Below, one piece after another: positions 50,817 to 61,430 of a stretch of DNA of 64,000 bases (the stretch's first letter is position 1; each line of letters starts with the position of its first letter). Below the pieces are notes generated by a model. That model worked only from the letters and a program-made list of their open reading frames with translations, was not told where the DNA came from and searched no databases. The stretch covers positions 22,169,007-22,233,006 of the forward strand of contig CP092880.1 of assembly GCA_030710605.1 (NCBI GenBank), written 5' to 3'. A program made the position numbers and the translations under genes. Source of the DNA: Cordylochernes scorpioides (Eukaryota > Arthropoda > Arachnida > Pseudoscorpiones > Chernetidae).

Positions 50817-51138
50817 TTATAGGGGTGTTCCAAAAGTTCGTCGTAAAGATAGAGGCTGTCTGACCGGCATTCATATTTCTTCAAATAAAAGACACTTCGA
50901 CCAGTAAATCTTTTTATTGTCTCCATACTTGATAAAAAGATTTACTGGTCAAATGTTCGTGTTCATCTCAAAACGTTATTTTTCTTATTACTTGGCGAAT
51001 AATATTATTACGGAGAATACATAATAATACAATTACTTTATACATAATACAAAGACATTATACATAACGGCGAATAATATTGGTATTTCAATTTTTTTTG
51101 AAAGTGTTTACGAACTTTTGCGATAACCTTGTAAGTCC
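50817..51138. mobile_element. MITE M3 interrupted by a Penelope-like P2 fragment
   Basis: M3 pieces at 50820-50850 (GGTGTTCCAAAAGTTCG) and 50970-51138 (AACGTTATTTTTCTTATTAC ... CTTTTGCGATAACCTTG) flank a P2 fragment at 50855-50965. On the minus strand the latter reads GACCAGTAAATCTTTTTATC ... ATTTGAAGAAATATGAATGC, matching 60945-61015. It lacks the hammerhead-like core. Confidence 0.5.
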
Positions 51139-51519
51139 ATTCCTGACAATTAAGAAGTCTAAATTTTTGTAGAGATTCATTGTTAGCTGGGTTGAGCGAG
51201 TGTACAAAATTTCAGACCTCTATGTGAGCTGGAAATATGCTAAAAATTTATCACAAAATTGAAAGGAAATATAAAAATTAATCCAGTCCCGACCCCTTTT
51301 TAATGGAACTCCAGCCGCCTATTACGCCTGCGAAATGGCTGCGCCTTATTTCTCCGTTTGAAATGAAATTCTTTTCTCTAATCTATTCCCGACCACTACG
51401 TTCACATAGAAGTCTAAAATTTTGTAAATGTGCAATTTTTGTTGGATTGAATAAGTCTTATAAAATTCCAGATTTCTTCGTGGTCAGAAATTATATTAAA
51501 AATTTTATATATACCATTT
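51139..51519. other. Unassigned DNA
   Basis: Short related stretches (AAATTTCAGACCTCTATG, AAATTCCAGATTTCTTCG, AATTTCATACTTCTAGG) recur here and at about 50750 and 52000, suggesting an old internally repeated element. No coding potential. Confidence 0.3.
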
Positions 51520-51725
51520 CTAAGATTCCGCCCTTCAGTGTAGCATATAAAGCAGAATCATCCAATACAGTATTAGAGCTCTAAAGAAGCGGTCTAGTAG
51601 ATTAAATTGGTGAAACCGCTGGGAGGATTCACCACTGATGAACCAAGCCTTCCAAATATATTTTTTTTCATCGCAGTAAGGACAGTAGAAGTTTGATTTA
51701 TTTGTTAAAAGAAACATTCGCGTCT
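51520..51725. repeat. Dispersed repeat D1, copy 2
   Basis: TTCTAAGATTCCGCCCTTCAG ... GTGAAACCGCTGGGAGGATTC ... AAAAGAAACATTCGCG, matching 2585-2790. Confidence 0.5.
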
Positions 51726-52030
51726 TAATGTTTTAATTTATTAAAAATTTTATAAAAAAATTCGAATGAAAACATAGAAAAACAGTCCAATACCAAAATT
51801 ACCAACCACCCTAATGTCTTAAATTGGGTTAACTTGAATATTTAGCTGTATTGAGCCAGTCTACAAATTTTCACATTTCTGTGGCTGGTCTGGAAGTATA
51901 TTAAAATTGAACACAAAATTTGAAATTAAATATATAAATTATTCCATTCCCAACTATTCTGACCACCCAAAAGTCTTTAGGGATGAACAAATGTACCAAA
52001 TTTCATACTTCTAGGTTTTCAGTAAGTATA
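51726..52030. other. Unassigned AT-rich DNA
   Basis: Continues the AAATTTCATACTTCTAGG-type degenerate sequence. No gene is seen. Confidence 0.3.
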
Positions 52031-52208
52031 AGGTTTTCCCAAAAGTTCGCGTTTTTTTATTAATTGGCGAATAATATTATTACGGCGAATACATAATAAT
52101 ACATTATACAATTACTTTATACATAATACAAAGACATTATACATAACGGCGAATAATATTGGTATTTCAATTTTTTGCAAGTTTTTACGAACTTTTGGGA
52201 AAACCTTG
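52031..52208. mobile_element. mariner-type MITE M3
   Basis: AAGGTTTTCCCAAAAGTTCG at the left and ACTTTTGGGAAAACCTTGTA at the right. It has inverted termini next to TA and the GGCGAATAATATTATTACGG interior. Confidence 0.75.
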
Positions 52209-52439
52209 TATATTAAAAAGCGATCACAAAATTTTAAAGTAAATATAGGAATACGTTCATTACCGACCATTCAGACGTCAGATAATTTGTCAACTTGCAT
52301 TGTCATCAGGTTTGAACAAGTGTGCCAAATATCAGACTTCTAGGTGCTCTGTAATACTGATTACAAGATTTGTGAACAAACATGGAAGCATATTGAATAA
52401 AAGCTTTTCATCAAAAAGACGTGATCTCCAACCATCACA

Positions 52440-53640
52440 ACGGTAGGGATGGATCCAGGTCACTAACACCAATGACTGGATCAAAGACCCGGGAGCCGTG
52501 TCTAACGGCGCCTCCCAAACTCCTTCATCCAGAAGACTGAGCATTTAGGAATGGGGAAGGAAGGTACAATGGAGGCCAACTTCTCCCATCCGCATCTAAG
52601 GAAGCTCGTGGAAAGCTCAGCTCAGTGCAGAGCAGAGGAGCTGGGCCTCTACCTACTAAATGAAAAACTAATTGAAAGACTTGAAAGTTCCAAGTCAACC
52701 GTTTATAAAGTCTCGCTGACATCAGAGCAAAAAGAAGAAGCATGCAAGAGCTTTCGCCCTGCGTGTTTTAATAAGAGCTGCATTGCTGCTCGACACAAGA
52801 GCATCAAACTGTGCTGCTTCCTGAAAGAGCACGCAGTGGATGTCGCCTTTGCATAGTAATCAAATGTCAAGAACCTGAATAACGCCAAAGATCTTTGCCT
52901 GGTTTAAGCAGCTGTTGCGCCGGCATCTGTTGACGGGGATCCAGCTATGTCAGTATCATTGCACCTGATGTGCATCTTCTTTGACAATGGGTCTTGTTAC
53001 CGGGAAAGATCACCGCCTTCGACGTCACTATCCGGGATCTACGAGCATTGCCGCTCGACACAAGAGCATCGAACTGTGCTGCTTCCTGAAAGAGCACGCA
53101 GTGAATATCGCCTTTGCATAGTAATCAAATGTCAAGAATCTGAATAACGCCAAAGATCTTTGCCTGGGCTAAGCAGCTGTTGCGCCGGCATCTGTTGACA
53201 GGGAACCCGTTCTCGCTAGCATCATCGCACCTGATGTGCATCTCCTTTGATAACGAGTCTTGTTACCGGAAAAGATCGCCGCCTTGGACATCACCATCTG
53301 ATGTCTACGAGCGAAGTTTCTCTAAAGCCACCTGTCTCATGTTCCTGACGAGAGTCTAAAGGGACTGTTGCCCTCAACGATGGCGTGTGTGTCCTCGGGG
53401 ATATAAACATCACCGTGAAGCCCTTGGGTCGAACCCCTAAGGGAGCTCCAGTATCGGACAACCCTATAGACGCCACAGTCATTTTCGACGCCGCGCCCTT
53501 ACCAACGAGGATCCTCAGTTTCTGAATCCAGGTGGATGCGAGTAGATTGAACATAGTTTTGCTAGCATCAGTCTCTCCAACAGCATCACACGAAACTGGA
53601 GCCTCTACTATAAAAACTCGTGACACCGTGCGGTTCTTCT
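52440..53640 (+). pseudogene. Decayed Tx1-type LINE: 5' region and endonuclease start
   Basis: A ~160-bp segment is duplicated (about 52781-52940 and 53044-53205; CTCGACACAAGAGCATC ... CAGCTGTTGCGCCGGCATC). At 53385-53600 the plus strand gives VLGDINI, ATVIFDAAPLPTRI and VDASRLNIVLLAS. This parallels ILGDLNI, ATLFDAALEHTRV and VDARRLDRILLPS of the 44-kb LINE endonuclease. Stops are frequent. Confidence 0.6.
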
Positions 53641-53764
53641 TCTAATTGGCAAATTCTCCGAGCTTCGATCATCATCCATCGCCAGCAGGCATCCTTCCAG
53701 TTTGGTTATCGCGAAGGTGGATTAAATTCTTGATGAAGCATTAGCAAACAACGGGAAAATGTCA

Positions 53765-54075
53765 GTTGGAGATATTTGGAGGAAATGGGACAAGATCAAG
53801 GCCAATTTAGCCTCATCCATCAAGTCCCTTCAAGACCCGCGCAGGTAAGATGACGGTTACGTCATTCGAGCTAGACGGTTTGTCGAATCAAACCTCGAGG
53901 ACGTGTTGTTCAAGGCAGATCTTACATCACTGCCTTATCTCAGACGCGCTCTCCTCTTCCATGACCTGCCTCCACGACTACCATCTACGACAGCGCAGGT
54001 CATGTCATAGAGGTACCAGCGGTGAGAAGCTTTCGCCTTCTTGAAGCATCGCTTCGCCGATCGAGCCCTCCAGAA
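53765..54075 (+). pseudogene. Decayed Tx1-type LINE: endonuclease-RT linker
   Basis: IKANLASSIKSLQDPR, ARRFVESNLEDVLFKADLTS and LPYLRRALL ... KHRFADRALQ parallel IKANLVAEIRSLAPA, ERASLFLRRRLEDDTARSDY and PSLSDLGRSLRAR of the intact copy. Frameshifted. Confidence 0.6.
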
Positions 54076-54079
54076 GATA

Positions 54080-55035
54080 TCCCGTCGTTGGGTGAGACAC
54101 ATTGGCTAAATATGTCAACAAAAATGCTTTAAATGCCAAAATACCAATCCCTTCAACTTTATCGAACCAATCGTCCAAGAAATACTAATGAAGCTGGAGA
54201 ATTCCTGCTGAGTTGACGCTCATCAAGAAGCCTTCATTACATTGCACGGGAGAGTGAAGAAATCCCAGATTCCTTCTCAGATGGAGATCAAGACCAAGGG
54301 AGTTGCCACACCCGTCTAACAGGCCTATAAGATATTCTTTTACTTGTGCCATAGCAGAGGCACAACTATCCTCAAAACATTGGCATGACGAATGGTATGG
54401 AGACAACTTGTCTTTCCTCGAAAGCCGTTTGTTACCCGCTTAAGAGCTTGGAATAAGCAATACGTCTCCGCTCAAGCCTCCCAGGTAGCCGCACCAGCAC
54501 CAGCGTTGATTCCATCACATCCAATGCTAAGCCTACATTAAGCGACGTTAATAAACCGGAGGTTGTGGATTCAACCATACCTAGCGAGTTCCAGAAGCCT
54601 CCGTCATCCCAAGAGAAGCGGACATTGGCCCAGAGGCAAATAGACGATCTCGTGATGAGTAGGAAAGTATCTGCGGCCATCACCAATGTCCAGCAGTTAT
54701 GCCTGAAGAAAAAACAATCCCTCCAAACCCTCACCAACAATGGATAGATGGACAAGATTCTTGCCAAATCTAATGATAAGTAGAGACAAACCATCGACAC
54801 GGTGCGCTAATGTAGAAGAAGCCATCGCGTGTCAGGAATTCTTCTCGCAACCATAAATGAACTTGCGTGTTACGACGCTGAACGTGCGCGGCATTGATGC
54901 TCTTCACAGGAGAATTCGTCGTTTTTGTTTTCTCAAGGAGCATTCCCTCCGAGATAGTCGTCGCTCTCCTCATACCTACACAAGACGGCGACGGCAACGC
55001 CATATCTAAAGGCTGACTAAAGATTTTTTTTTCTG
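54080..55035 (+). pseudogene. Inserted LINE piece: ORF1 end and ORF2 start
   Basis: About 950 bp that interrupts the LINE between 54075 and 55040. The plus strand has LASSRSLRHPKRSGHWP- and QIDDLVMSRKVSAAITNVQQ-like charged ORF1 text (to 54747). Then at about 54855 comes MNLRVTTLNVRGIDALHRRI, the start of an APE endonuclease ('LNVRGI'). It must come from a second copy of a related LINE. Confidence 0.5.
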
Positions 55036-55039
55036 GAAC

Positions 55040-55880
55040 GCTTCATCAGTATTTAGTTCAGGCGCCTAGCTTGTCTGACGCCATCGCCGACTACCTCATC
55101 GATGTGATCCACTGGAACTCACCGACATCTCCCGAGACCAGTGACGCTAGCCATCCGTCGTTTCCAAAACAGCCGTGCCTCAGATTAGGATGAATTTCCC
55201 TTTGAGTTTGTTAAGGCCTTTAAAGAATTTTTATCTGAAGTTCTTTGGCAAGTCTTCTCGGTTTAGCGGAACCTTGCTCCTAATTCAAGGCACAGCAAGT
55301 TGATTTTGATGCTAAAGTCACACGGTGGTCTGGGCCTTCAGATACTCCGTCCAAGCAGCCTACCAACGGTCACCAACTACAGGATCCTCAGCGGCGTGCT
55401 CATGGGCTGCCTGCATCGTCACCTGCCGGACTTCGTGCTCGAGTGTCAGACCTACGCTGTTCCAGGACGGTCATCCTCCTGGAACATCGTACGAGTTTCT
55501 GACAAAGTCTCCTGGGCAGCGAGGCATGGCACGCCGCTGGCTTTAATCTCCGTGGACCTTAAGTCAGCGTTCGACAGCCTGAACAGGAACTAGCTGCTCG
55601 CCCTGTTGGAGAATATGAGCTATCTGGCATTTTTCGGTGAGCTGCATTGCTCTATGAAAAAGCAGATTATCACCAGTTGGGTCGGAGATGTCTACACCAG
55701 GGCCTTCTCGCTTCTCAACGGGGTGAGAGAAGACTGTGGCTTCAGGACCGCCTTCTTCAGTATGGAGCTGCCCCTCTACTGCGCCACCTTGAGGAAATCT
55801 TGGGCAGCGGATGCGTGGTCGCCTATGCTGACGACATCGTCCTCTTCATCAGGGATAACGCTCGATTTTAGAATGTACTC
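55040..55880 (+). pseudogene. Decayed Tx1-type LINE: reverse transcriptase
   Basis: QAPSLSDAIADYLIDVIHWN, FEFVKAFKEFLSEVLWQVFS, SHGGLGLQILRPSSLPT, NYRILSGVLMGCLHRHLPDF, ECQTYAVPGRSSSWNI, ISVDLKSAFDSLNRN, a stop, then VVAYADDIVLFIRDNARF. Each block aligns with the 44-kb LINE. Several stops and frameshifts are present. Confidence 0.75.
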
Positions 55881-56830
55881 TTAATATTCGAAGGGCTTTT
55901 CATGGCCTCCGGGTGGCTGTCAAGTTCGACAGAGCGCTGTAGTCTTTGGTGCTGTTCCCGGAGGCACCGGACTGATTCTCCTCTGGGAATCAACAGAACG
56001 TACGAGTCGCTGACTTATTTGGGCTATACGATCTCTGCTGTAACTCCGTTACTTCTCAGGCGTCCCAACTGGTAGAGCTATTGGAGCGAGACATCGTGAG
56101 GTGGTTTCCCTTCACTCGCGGCCTGTCGTTGGTTGGTCGGACCTGAGACAACCATTAGCCGACTGCAGACGTGGCCGGTGCTCTTCATGGGGGAACGAAC
56201 CGAGTGTCGTGGCTCCGTGGAGGAATTCGAGCGGGCCAGACTCCGAGGGCGTCGGTCTTCTGGACACTTTCGGCTGGCCTATCGCGGCCAACGATTACTC
56301 TAGTCTGGTTCACAGCCTGGTTTAAACCACCCTCTCTTGGTGTCTGGAGACGGCTGATCCTCTGGGAGGCCGCATCCAGCGACTTTTAACTGAACAACGG
56401 GATTCTGAATCCCGCCAGCCGGAGGGCCTTGCCTCTCCGAGGCGACAATAGGTTCGGGCATCCGCCAAACTTGCTGACTCCCGAACGCTGGCTACAATCA
56501 TCCGTCGACCGATGGTGCCCCTGGCACAAAGCCCACTAAACGTTTGTATCGACCCTGGATGTGCGGCACCTGGGGCCATTTGACATGACGTCTACTGCAG
56601 GGAAATGTTAGCTCCCTCTATCGGGCGGAGTGCGAGGCGAGGACCATCATACTGCGGTGATCAACAACATCTTTTACCCGCCTCATCAGCCAGTACACAG
56701 GACTGGCTTATGGACTCCTCAAGCACATCCTGTTGGAGATCCGGTGTGGCGTCCATCGTGGATGTGCTCCACTCCATCCCCTGGGCCGACCACAGCTGAC
56801 TCTCGGGGCTCGACGCTGAACAATTTCATC
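55881..56830 (+). pseudogene. Decayed Tx1-type LINE: C-terminal region
   Basis: Fragments such as GVAVKF-like, IVRWFPFTRGLSLVGR, GTNRVSWLRGGIRAG and VLHSIPWADHS-type text follow the order of the intact LINE C-terminus (ARWSPFTRGLSLVGR, TSRVSWLPGRI, RSIPWADL). Many indels. No recognisable 3' tail remains. Confidence 0.65.
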
Positions 56831-56886
56831 GTCCATATAACACAATATTTTGGAAACATATATAGATTAAGAAAAAAGGCATCGAG

Positions 56887-57032
56887 GCAACTAAAATTCG
56901 CTGATGGCTTGCGCCATCTATCGGAATAAAAATCAACGATTAGTTGATTTTAATTATTCTAGAACGATTAATTGACATTTATTCCGATAGATGGCGCAAA
57001 CCATCAGCGAATTTTAGTTGCACAATCAGGAA
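56887..57032. mobile_element. Palindromic MITE with 44-bp TIRs
   Basis: GCAACTAAAATTCGCTGATGG ... CGCCATCTATCGGAATAAA at the left and the inverted set ending CGAATTTTAGTTGC at the right, about 146 bp. A half-copy with TGGCTGATGGCTTACGCCATC occurs at 57430-57470. Confidence 0.75.
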
Positions 57033-57234
57033 ATGCCCCTTTTTTATTCATTTATCCACCTGATCTAAGTACAAATTCACGTTTGTAGTATTTTTCTTAT
57101 GTAGATCAATTCGAATGATACTTGGTGCAACTAGGTTGCTCTTTTTAAGCGGTACCTAATAAAGTGATTTTGGAACAAGAAGATACTTGGTGCTGTGATG
57201 TTTTCAGACGAATAGGTGTAAATATAGAAGAGAG

Positions 57235-57372
57235 AGATTGAGATTGAAACTGATTTATTACAATGTACATATAAGATTATATATGGTTAAATACAGAATA
57301 AATATGAATAAATATGATTATATAATGATAAATATATGAATGAATATATATAAATATATAAAGGAGAGAGAG
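57235..57372 (-). mobile_element. Severely 5'-truncated 3' end of the Kibi-like LINE between (GA)n tracts
   Basis: TTGAGATTGAAACTGATTTAT and the following ~110 bp match the 3' UTR at 43625-43760. GAGAGAGA stands on both sides (57228-57234 and 57365-57374), as for the 44-kb copy. Confidence 0.75.
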
Positions 57373-57539
57373 AGTAAAGTATTTTATAAAGATAGATAAA
57401 AATTAAGAGATAGATATATTCTGATTGTTCAACTAAAAGTTGGCTGATGGCTTACGCCATCTGTCGGACTGAATATCAACTAATCGTTTATTATTATTAT
57501 TATTCCAGAATTGGCCAAATACCCATTCTTGAATAAAAG

Positions 57540-57600
57540 AAAATCTAACTACGTAACGCGCATTTAGGGCTTTCACCCTCATCAGTGTGGTACAGATTGC
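57540..57600 (-). mobile_element. Penelope-like fragment family P4 with hammerhead-like core
   Basis: On the minus strand CTGATGA (57585-57579), stem GGG/CCC around TGAAAG, then TAAATGCGCGTT (about 57568-57557). The GAAA box has mutated to TAAA. Helix I is not evident. The stem starts directly after CTGATGA, as in the canonical fold. CCAATTCTGG-type AT-rich sequence follows. Confidence 0.4.
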
Positions 57601-57990
57601 TGTGTGTGTGTATCTCAACGATCAAAAAAGATATTCTATTATCAAGCATATATTAATATGATTTGTAAATATTAAATTTACTCGTAATATGCTTTATTTT
57701 AATCATATCATCAATTCATGATATTATTAAAAAGAAAACACATTGTCAGTAAATTCAATTTTATAAATACAATTCCCATCTATCGATAAAATATGTGTAA
57801 CCAATAAATTCACTGGCAATGTTGTTTCCTTTCAATAATATCATCAAATATTAGCTTTACAGACCTTACTGCAATGATATCAGTCATTATAGATGAGCCT
57901 AGCCCTCTCATTCAATGTAATCAGTGCTTTTGGTCGCACTTACAATAGAATATTGTGGGATGGTGGATATGGGGCCGTTTATAGTTAATT
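57601..57990. other. AT-rich DNA, no gene seen
   Basis: No features recognised. Confidence 0.35.
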
Positions 57991-57991
57991 C

Positions 57992-58318
57992 ACATTCATA
58001 GACAAAACTTAAGGAAATGGAAAGCTTTAGGTTGCCGGTTGTCTGTATTTTTGAAGGAGACAGAGGCAATTTTGTTCACACTTTGTTATCTCGTGTCTTC
58101 AATAAAGATCACTGTGTATCAAATATCTTTCAGAGTTATTGTCTGAATCTCGATATACATGGTAAAAGGTACAACTTCCTTAAGTTTTGAAGAAGCTATT
58201 GGTTATATCGTGTGTCTTCAATAAAGATCACTGTGTATCAAATATCTTTCAGAGTTATTGTCTGAATATCGATATACATGGTAAAAGTTACAACTTTCCC
58301 AAGTTTTGTCAATGAGTA
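57992..58318 (+). mobile_element. Tc1-like MITE M2 with a single internal duplication
   Basis: Starts ACATTCATAGACAAAACTTAAG and ends CAAGTTTTGTCAATGAGTAT. The segment TGTGTCTTCAATAAAGATCAC ... CATGGTAAAAG occurs twice (about 58077-58185 and 58205-58310). This is an early stage of the terminal expansion seen at 16016-17660. Confidence 0.7.
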
Positions 58319-58423
58319 TAGTACGATATTTGCATATATTATTTTTCCATGTATATTAATTAAGAAATTGGTTTTATTAAGTGTAGGCGCCCAAAATAGA
58401 AGTATATATATTTTATACAATTA

Positions 58424-58598
58424 CAGTAGAACCTCCCTTTAGTCGACACCCCGCTAGCGGACACCTCTCCACAAAAGACAGTTTTCATTTGAAAAATTAC
58501 CATTTTTACAATTTAGAAACTATCTGGTAAAAGGACAACTCTCCCTAAAGGACACTTTGGCTCTGCAATTAGGTGTACTTTACAGGGAGGTTCTACTG
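58424..58598 (+). mobile_element. Tigger-like MITE T1, complete copy
   Basis: CAGTAGAACCTCCCTTTAG ... TACAGGGAGGTTCTACTG flanked by TA. Confidence 0.75.
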
Positions 58599-58734
58599 TA
58601 TAAAAAGAAAAGTAAAGAGTCTAAGGGGCAGAACCAAATCAACTTCGAGCATTTTTTGTAACATAGGTATCAATTTATGTTCCATTTTTTTAGTAGAGCT
58701 TTAGTTCGGTTTGTTTTTCTTTCTCAATTTTTGC

Positions 58735-58925
58735 GGGTATCAAGCTGACATCCACATCGCTGTCCACTTGAAACGCAATCCCGTTTGTTTGTCCTGGGCA
58801 AATAGGCCGGAGTGGCGGAAATTGAAGTCTAGTTTAGCATCTGCCCTTACAGCTAATTTTATCGCTGAAATGAAATTTTCAATCTCAATTATCATATAGT
58901 GGTCTGAATATTGATGGAATGCATT
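58735..58925 (-). CDS. Possible host-gene terminal exon (unidentified)
   Basis: On the minus strand a T-rich tract and TATTCAG (about 58905-58911) resemble a 3' splice site. The frame then reads DHYMIIEIENFISAIKLAVR, ADAKLDFNFRHSGLFAQDKQ, TGLRFKWTAMWMSA and stops near 58740. It is unusually protein-like for this window and free of transposon motifs. I cannot name the family. It could be a gene fragment carried along, or chance. Confidence 0.25.
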
Positions 58926-60170
58926 TAAAAAAAAAAACAAATTGATAATGAGAGAAGCAGAATATGTCTTTGGAGTTATATCTACTCCTAGATTGATTAC
59001 GGGAGTTATTGCGACCGTGGTGGCAACTTCGATTTTCCACGATGGCGATTTGGAATCGAATTGACTTTTTAGAAAGTCATCCCTATTATATTTTAAAGCA
59101 ACAAATATATTTGAAGAAACTAATAATTTATATATTACTTATTGTACATATTGCCAGACCCCTTTTTATTTTGCACACAGTTCTTTTCTCGTTTTTTTTC
59201 TATCTTTCTCATTGATAACATCATATGACTATTCTATTCACAGCCTAAAAGTATTGTATATATGTTAGCATTTTTATAAGTTGTTTTTCATAGATTTATA
59301 TATTTATATTTTGACCAGATGATCGGACTACTTTGCATGTATATATTTGGTTTTAAAATGATGTAAGTTAGTTAGTTATGAAAGGAAATTAAAAGTTAAT
59401 TTCTTGGAGGTGTTGGTGATTACTCTGCTCGATGGTAGAATAGGAAAGTCTTAGCTCCCAACAGGTATATGTATAGACAAATGTAAAGACATACATGTAT
59501 GACAGCACAAGTGTCCCTAGGGGGACATAGCGCTTTAAATTGAAATAAAATAAAATCCTTATTATATTTTGGCTTTTATCCACTATAGATACTTAAAATA
59601 ATGCACCAGTTTTTTTCTGGAGATGAGTTTCTTTTCATTTTATTGGTTCATTCTAAAGTTTTCGGGGATTTCCGCCCTTCTACAGGAGTATAAAATTGGA
59701 ACATAATAAACGCCTTTATATACTAAATAAATTTATATATATATTGTTGCATCAATTTTAGTGCACCCTACATTTACTCAAAATATTCAATGATATTTAA
59801 TATTTATTCAAAATAGATTATTTAGATTATCATCATTCCTTTTTATAGTTTCATTTCTTTTGTAATATTGTTATTGTACATATATCTTGATTGGTTATTG
59901 GAGAGAGAGAGGACCTAGACTGTGGATCACGACCTACGAGGAAGAATAAATAAACACAATAACTTAAAAAATATAATTTACTTTTATTTACTTTTCTTTA
60001 TTTGCTTTAAGTATGGAAACCCGCTGAAGGAGGGAACCAAGGTCGATGACCCTGCAAAGTTGCAACTTGATGCAACAATATATAATATATGGCGGCATTA
60101 ATCCCTAAGAAAGTGAATTTAAAATGCCCTTTAAAGCGACCCCACATGATCACTTCTATAGCCAAAAACG
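58926..60170. other. AT-rich DNA, little recognisable
   Basis: At 59485-59570 AGGGGGACATAGCGCTTTAAA followed by AAATAAAATAAAATCC-type repeats looks like a LINE or SINE 3' end. (GA)n occurs at 59902-59913. No gene is seen. Confidence 0.3.
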
Positions 60171-60229
60171 TTCTTGCTACAATCGTCTGTCAATGAACTA
60201 CACAAACATTCATTAAAACAGTCTCCGAT

Positions 60230-60628
60230 TAATTCACTGGAACGCTTGTAGCCTGCGCAATAAGAAAACTTTATTTACATAATTTCTAAATGAGTATGAC
60301 ATAGAGACATAGTCCTTGTCTCTGAAACTTGGCTTAAACCATGCCCACAGAATGATGATTCCTAACTACATCATAATCCGACAAGATAGACTTTCAGGAC
60401 AAAGAAGAGAAACAGAAATCTCTATACACAAAAAGTACAGTTTATACCCATTAAAACCAGCACAATTAGTTTGAAAATAACCGGTATATCCATAAAGAAT
60501 TTTAATGACTCCCAAATAAACATATATTCAGCCTATAAATACGGAAGATAAATCTAAATGAAGATGACATTAAAACCTTTTTTCAACTAATACACTAACT
60601 CTGGACGGTGACCTTAACTACAAACAAA
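60230..60628 (+). pseudogene. Jockey-like LINE endonuclease fragment
   Basis: The plus strand reads IHWNACSLRNKKTLFT, a stop, FLNEYDIE, then after frame changes SETWLKPCP, PNYIIIRQDRLSGQRR, YSAYK, LNEDDIKTFFQLI and TLDGDLNYKQTG. 'WNA-x-S', 'ETWL', 'R-D+' and 'GDLN' are the APE motifs of Jockey/CR1-type ORF2 in the right order. Frameshifted and truncated where a Tx1 LINE piece joins. Confidence 0.65.
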
Positions 60629-60810
60629 CGGGTTGTACGATCATTGCTGAGAACGCCTTTTGCCTTCCATTTGATGGGGCTGCTGGAGCGAGCCATCCGA
60701 AGTAGTCTCCCTTCACTCGTGGCCTGTCGCTGGTGGGTTGTGCTCGCGGCCAACAGCCTGGTCCTGGAATCAGTTATTCTGACAAATCCACCCAAGACAT
60801 CCCAACTGAC
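60629..60810 (+). pseudogene. Tx1-type (Kibi-like) LINE fragment
   Basis: ENAFCLPFHLMGLLERAIRS and SPSLVACRWWV... correspond to ASHLMGLLERAIARWSPFTR of the 44-kb LINE. GAGAGAGAGA follows at 60817-60827; in sense orientation this is GA, not TC, so it does not repeat the insertion rule. Confidence 0.55.
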
Positions 60811-60839
60811 ATTCTTGAGAGAGAGAGATATAAGGTTCT

Positions 60840-61022
60840 TTAAATTAATTCTATAGAGAATAATTTTTAACGCTTTGCCAATTGCTTTAATTTTTGTTCA
60901 CTCCTGACGAGGACAAAGGATTTTTGTCGAAACGTCGAGATAATAAAAAGATCTACTGGCCGAAATATATTCAATTTGAAGAACTATGAATACCGGCCAG
61001 GCAACCTCTATCTTTATTATAA
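60840..61022 (+). mobile_element. Penelope-like fragment family P2 with hammerhead-like core
   Basis: CTGACGA (60904-60910), then a stem GACAAA (60912-60917)/TTTGTC (60923-60928), GAAAC (60929-60933) and GTC (60934-60936). Helix I CTC/GAG is 3 bp. The palindrome ACGT at helix III would suit pairing between two copies. One extra G precedes the stem. The following text (GATAATAAAAAGATCTACTGG ... CCTCTATCTTTATT) recurs reversed at 50855-50965. Confidence 0.55.
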
Positions 61023-61025
61023 TAT

Positions 61026-61178
61026 AAGGTTGTCCAGAAGTTTGTGTTTTTCTTATTACTTGGCGAATTATATTATTACGGCAAATACATAATAATACAA
61101 AGACATTATACATAACGGCGAATAATAATGGTATTTCAATTTTTTCAAGTGTTTACGAACTTTTGGGACAACCTTGTA
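61026..61178. mobile_element. mariner-type MITE M3
   Basis: AAGGTTGTCCAGAAGTTTGTG at the left and ACTTTTGGGACAACCTTGTA at the right, next to TA. Confidence 0.7.
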
Positions 61179-61388
61179 TTACCCTACATAAGAATCTAAC
61201 CCTATCACCAATAAAGTACTACATGAATTGAAATCTGAAATGAAAAAAAAAAAAAATTGTAAAATAATTTTTATCTATATTTTGGTCACACATATAGATT
61301 TGTCCTAGACACTTTACCAGCTAAACACCTCTTTGGTAGATTGTGAAGATTCCATTAGATCCCTTGTGGATCTCATGAAAGGTTCACC

Positions 61389-61430
61389 CTGGACTGACGA
61401 GAGCCATTAGCCCGAAACTATGGTCTCCAG
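61389..61430 (+). ncRNA. Hammerhead ribozyme candidate (type I)
   Basis: Helix I strands CTGGA (61389-61393) and TCCAG (61426-61430) pair perfectly. The core CTGACGA (61394-61400) matches CUGANGA. Stem II is 61401-61404 with 61410-61413 (three pairs and one A.C mismatch, loop CATTA). GAAA lies at 61414-61417. Helix III is A-C with G-T closed by TATG (61417-61424). Cleavage would fall after GTC (C61425). All core positions agree with the consensus and no extra base is present. Short helix III is known from Penelope-type and related retroelement hammerheads. Activity is untested; the mismatch in stem II may weaken it. Confidence 0.65.
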
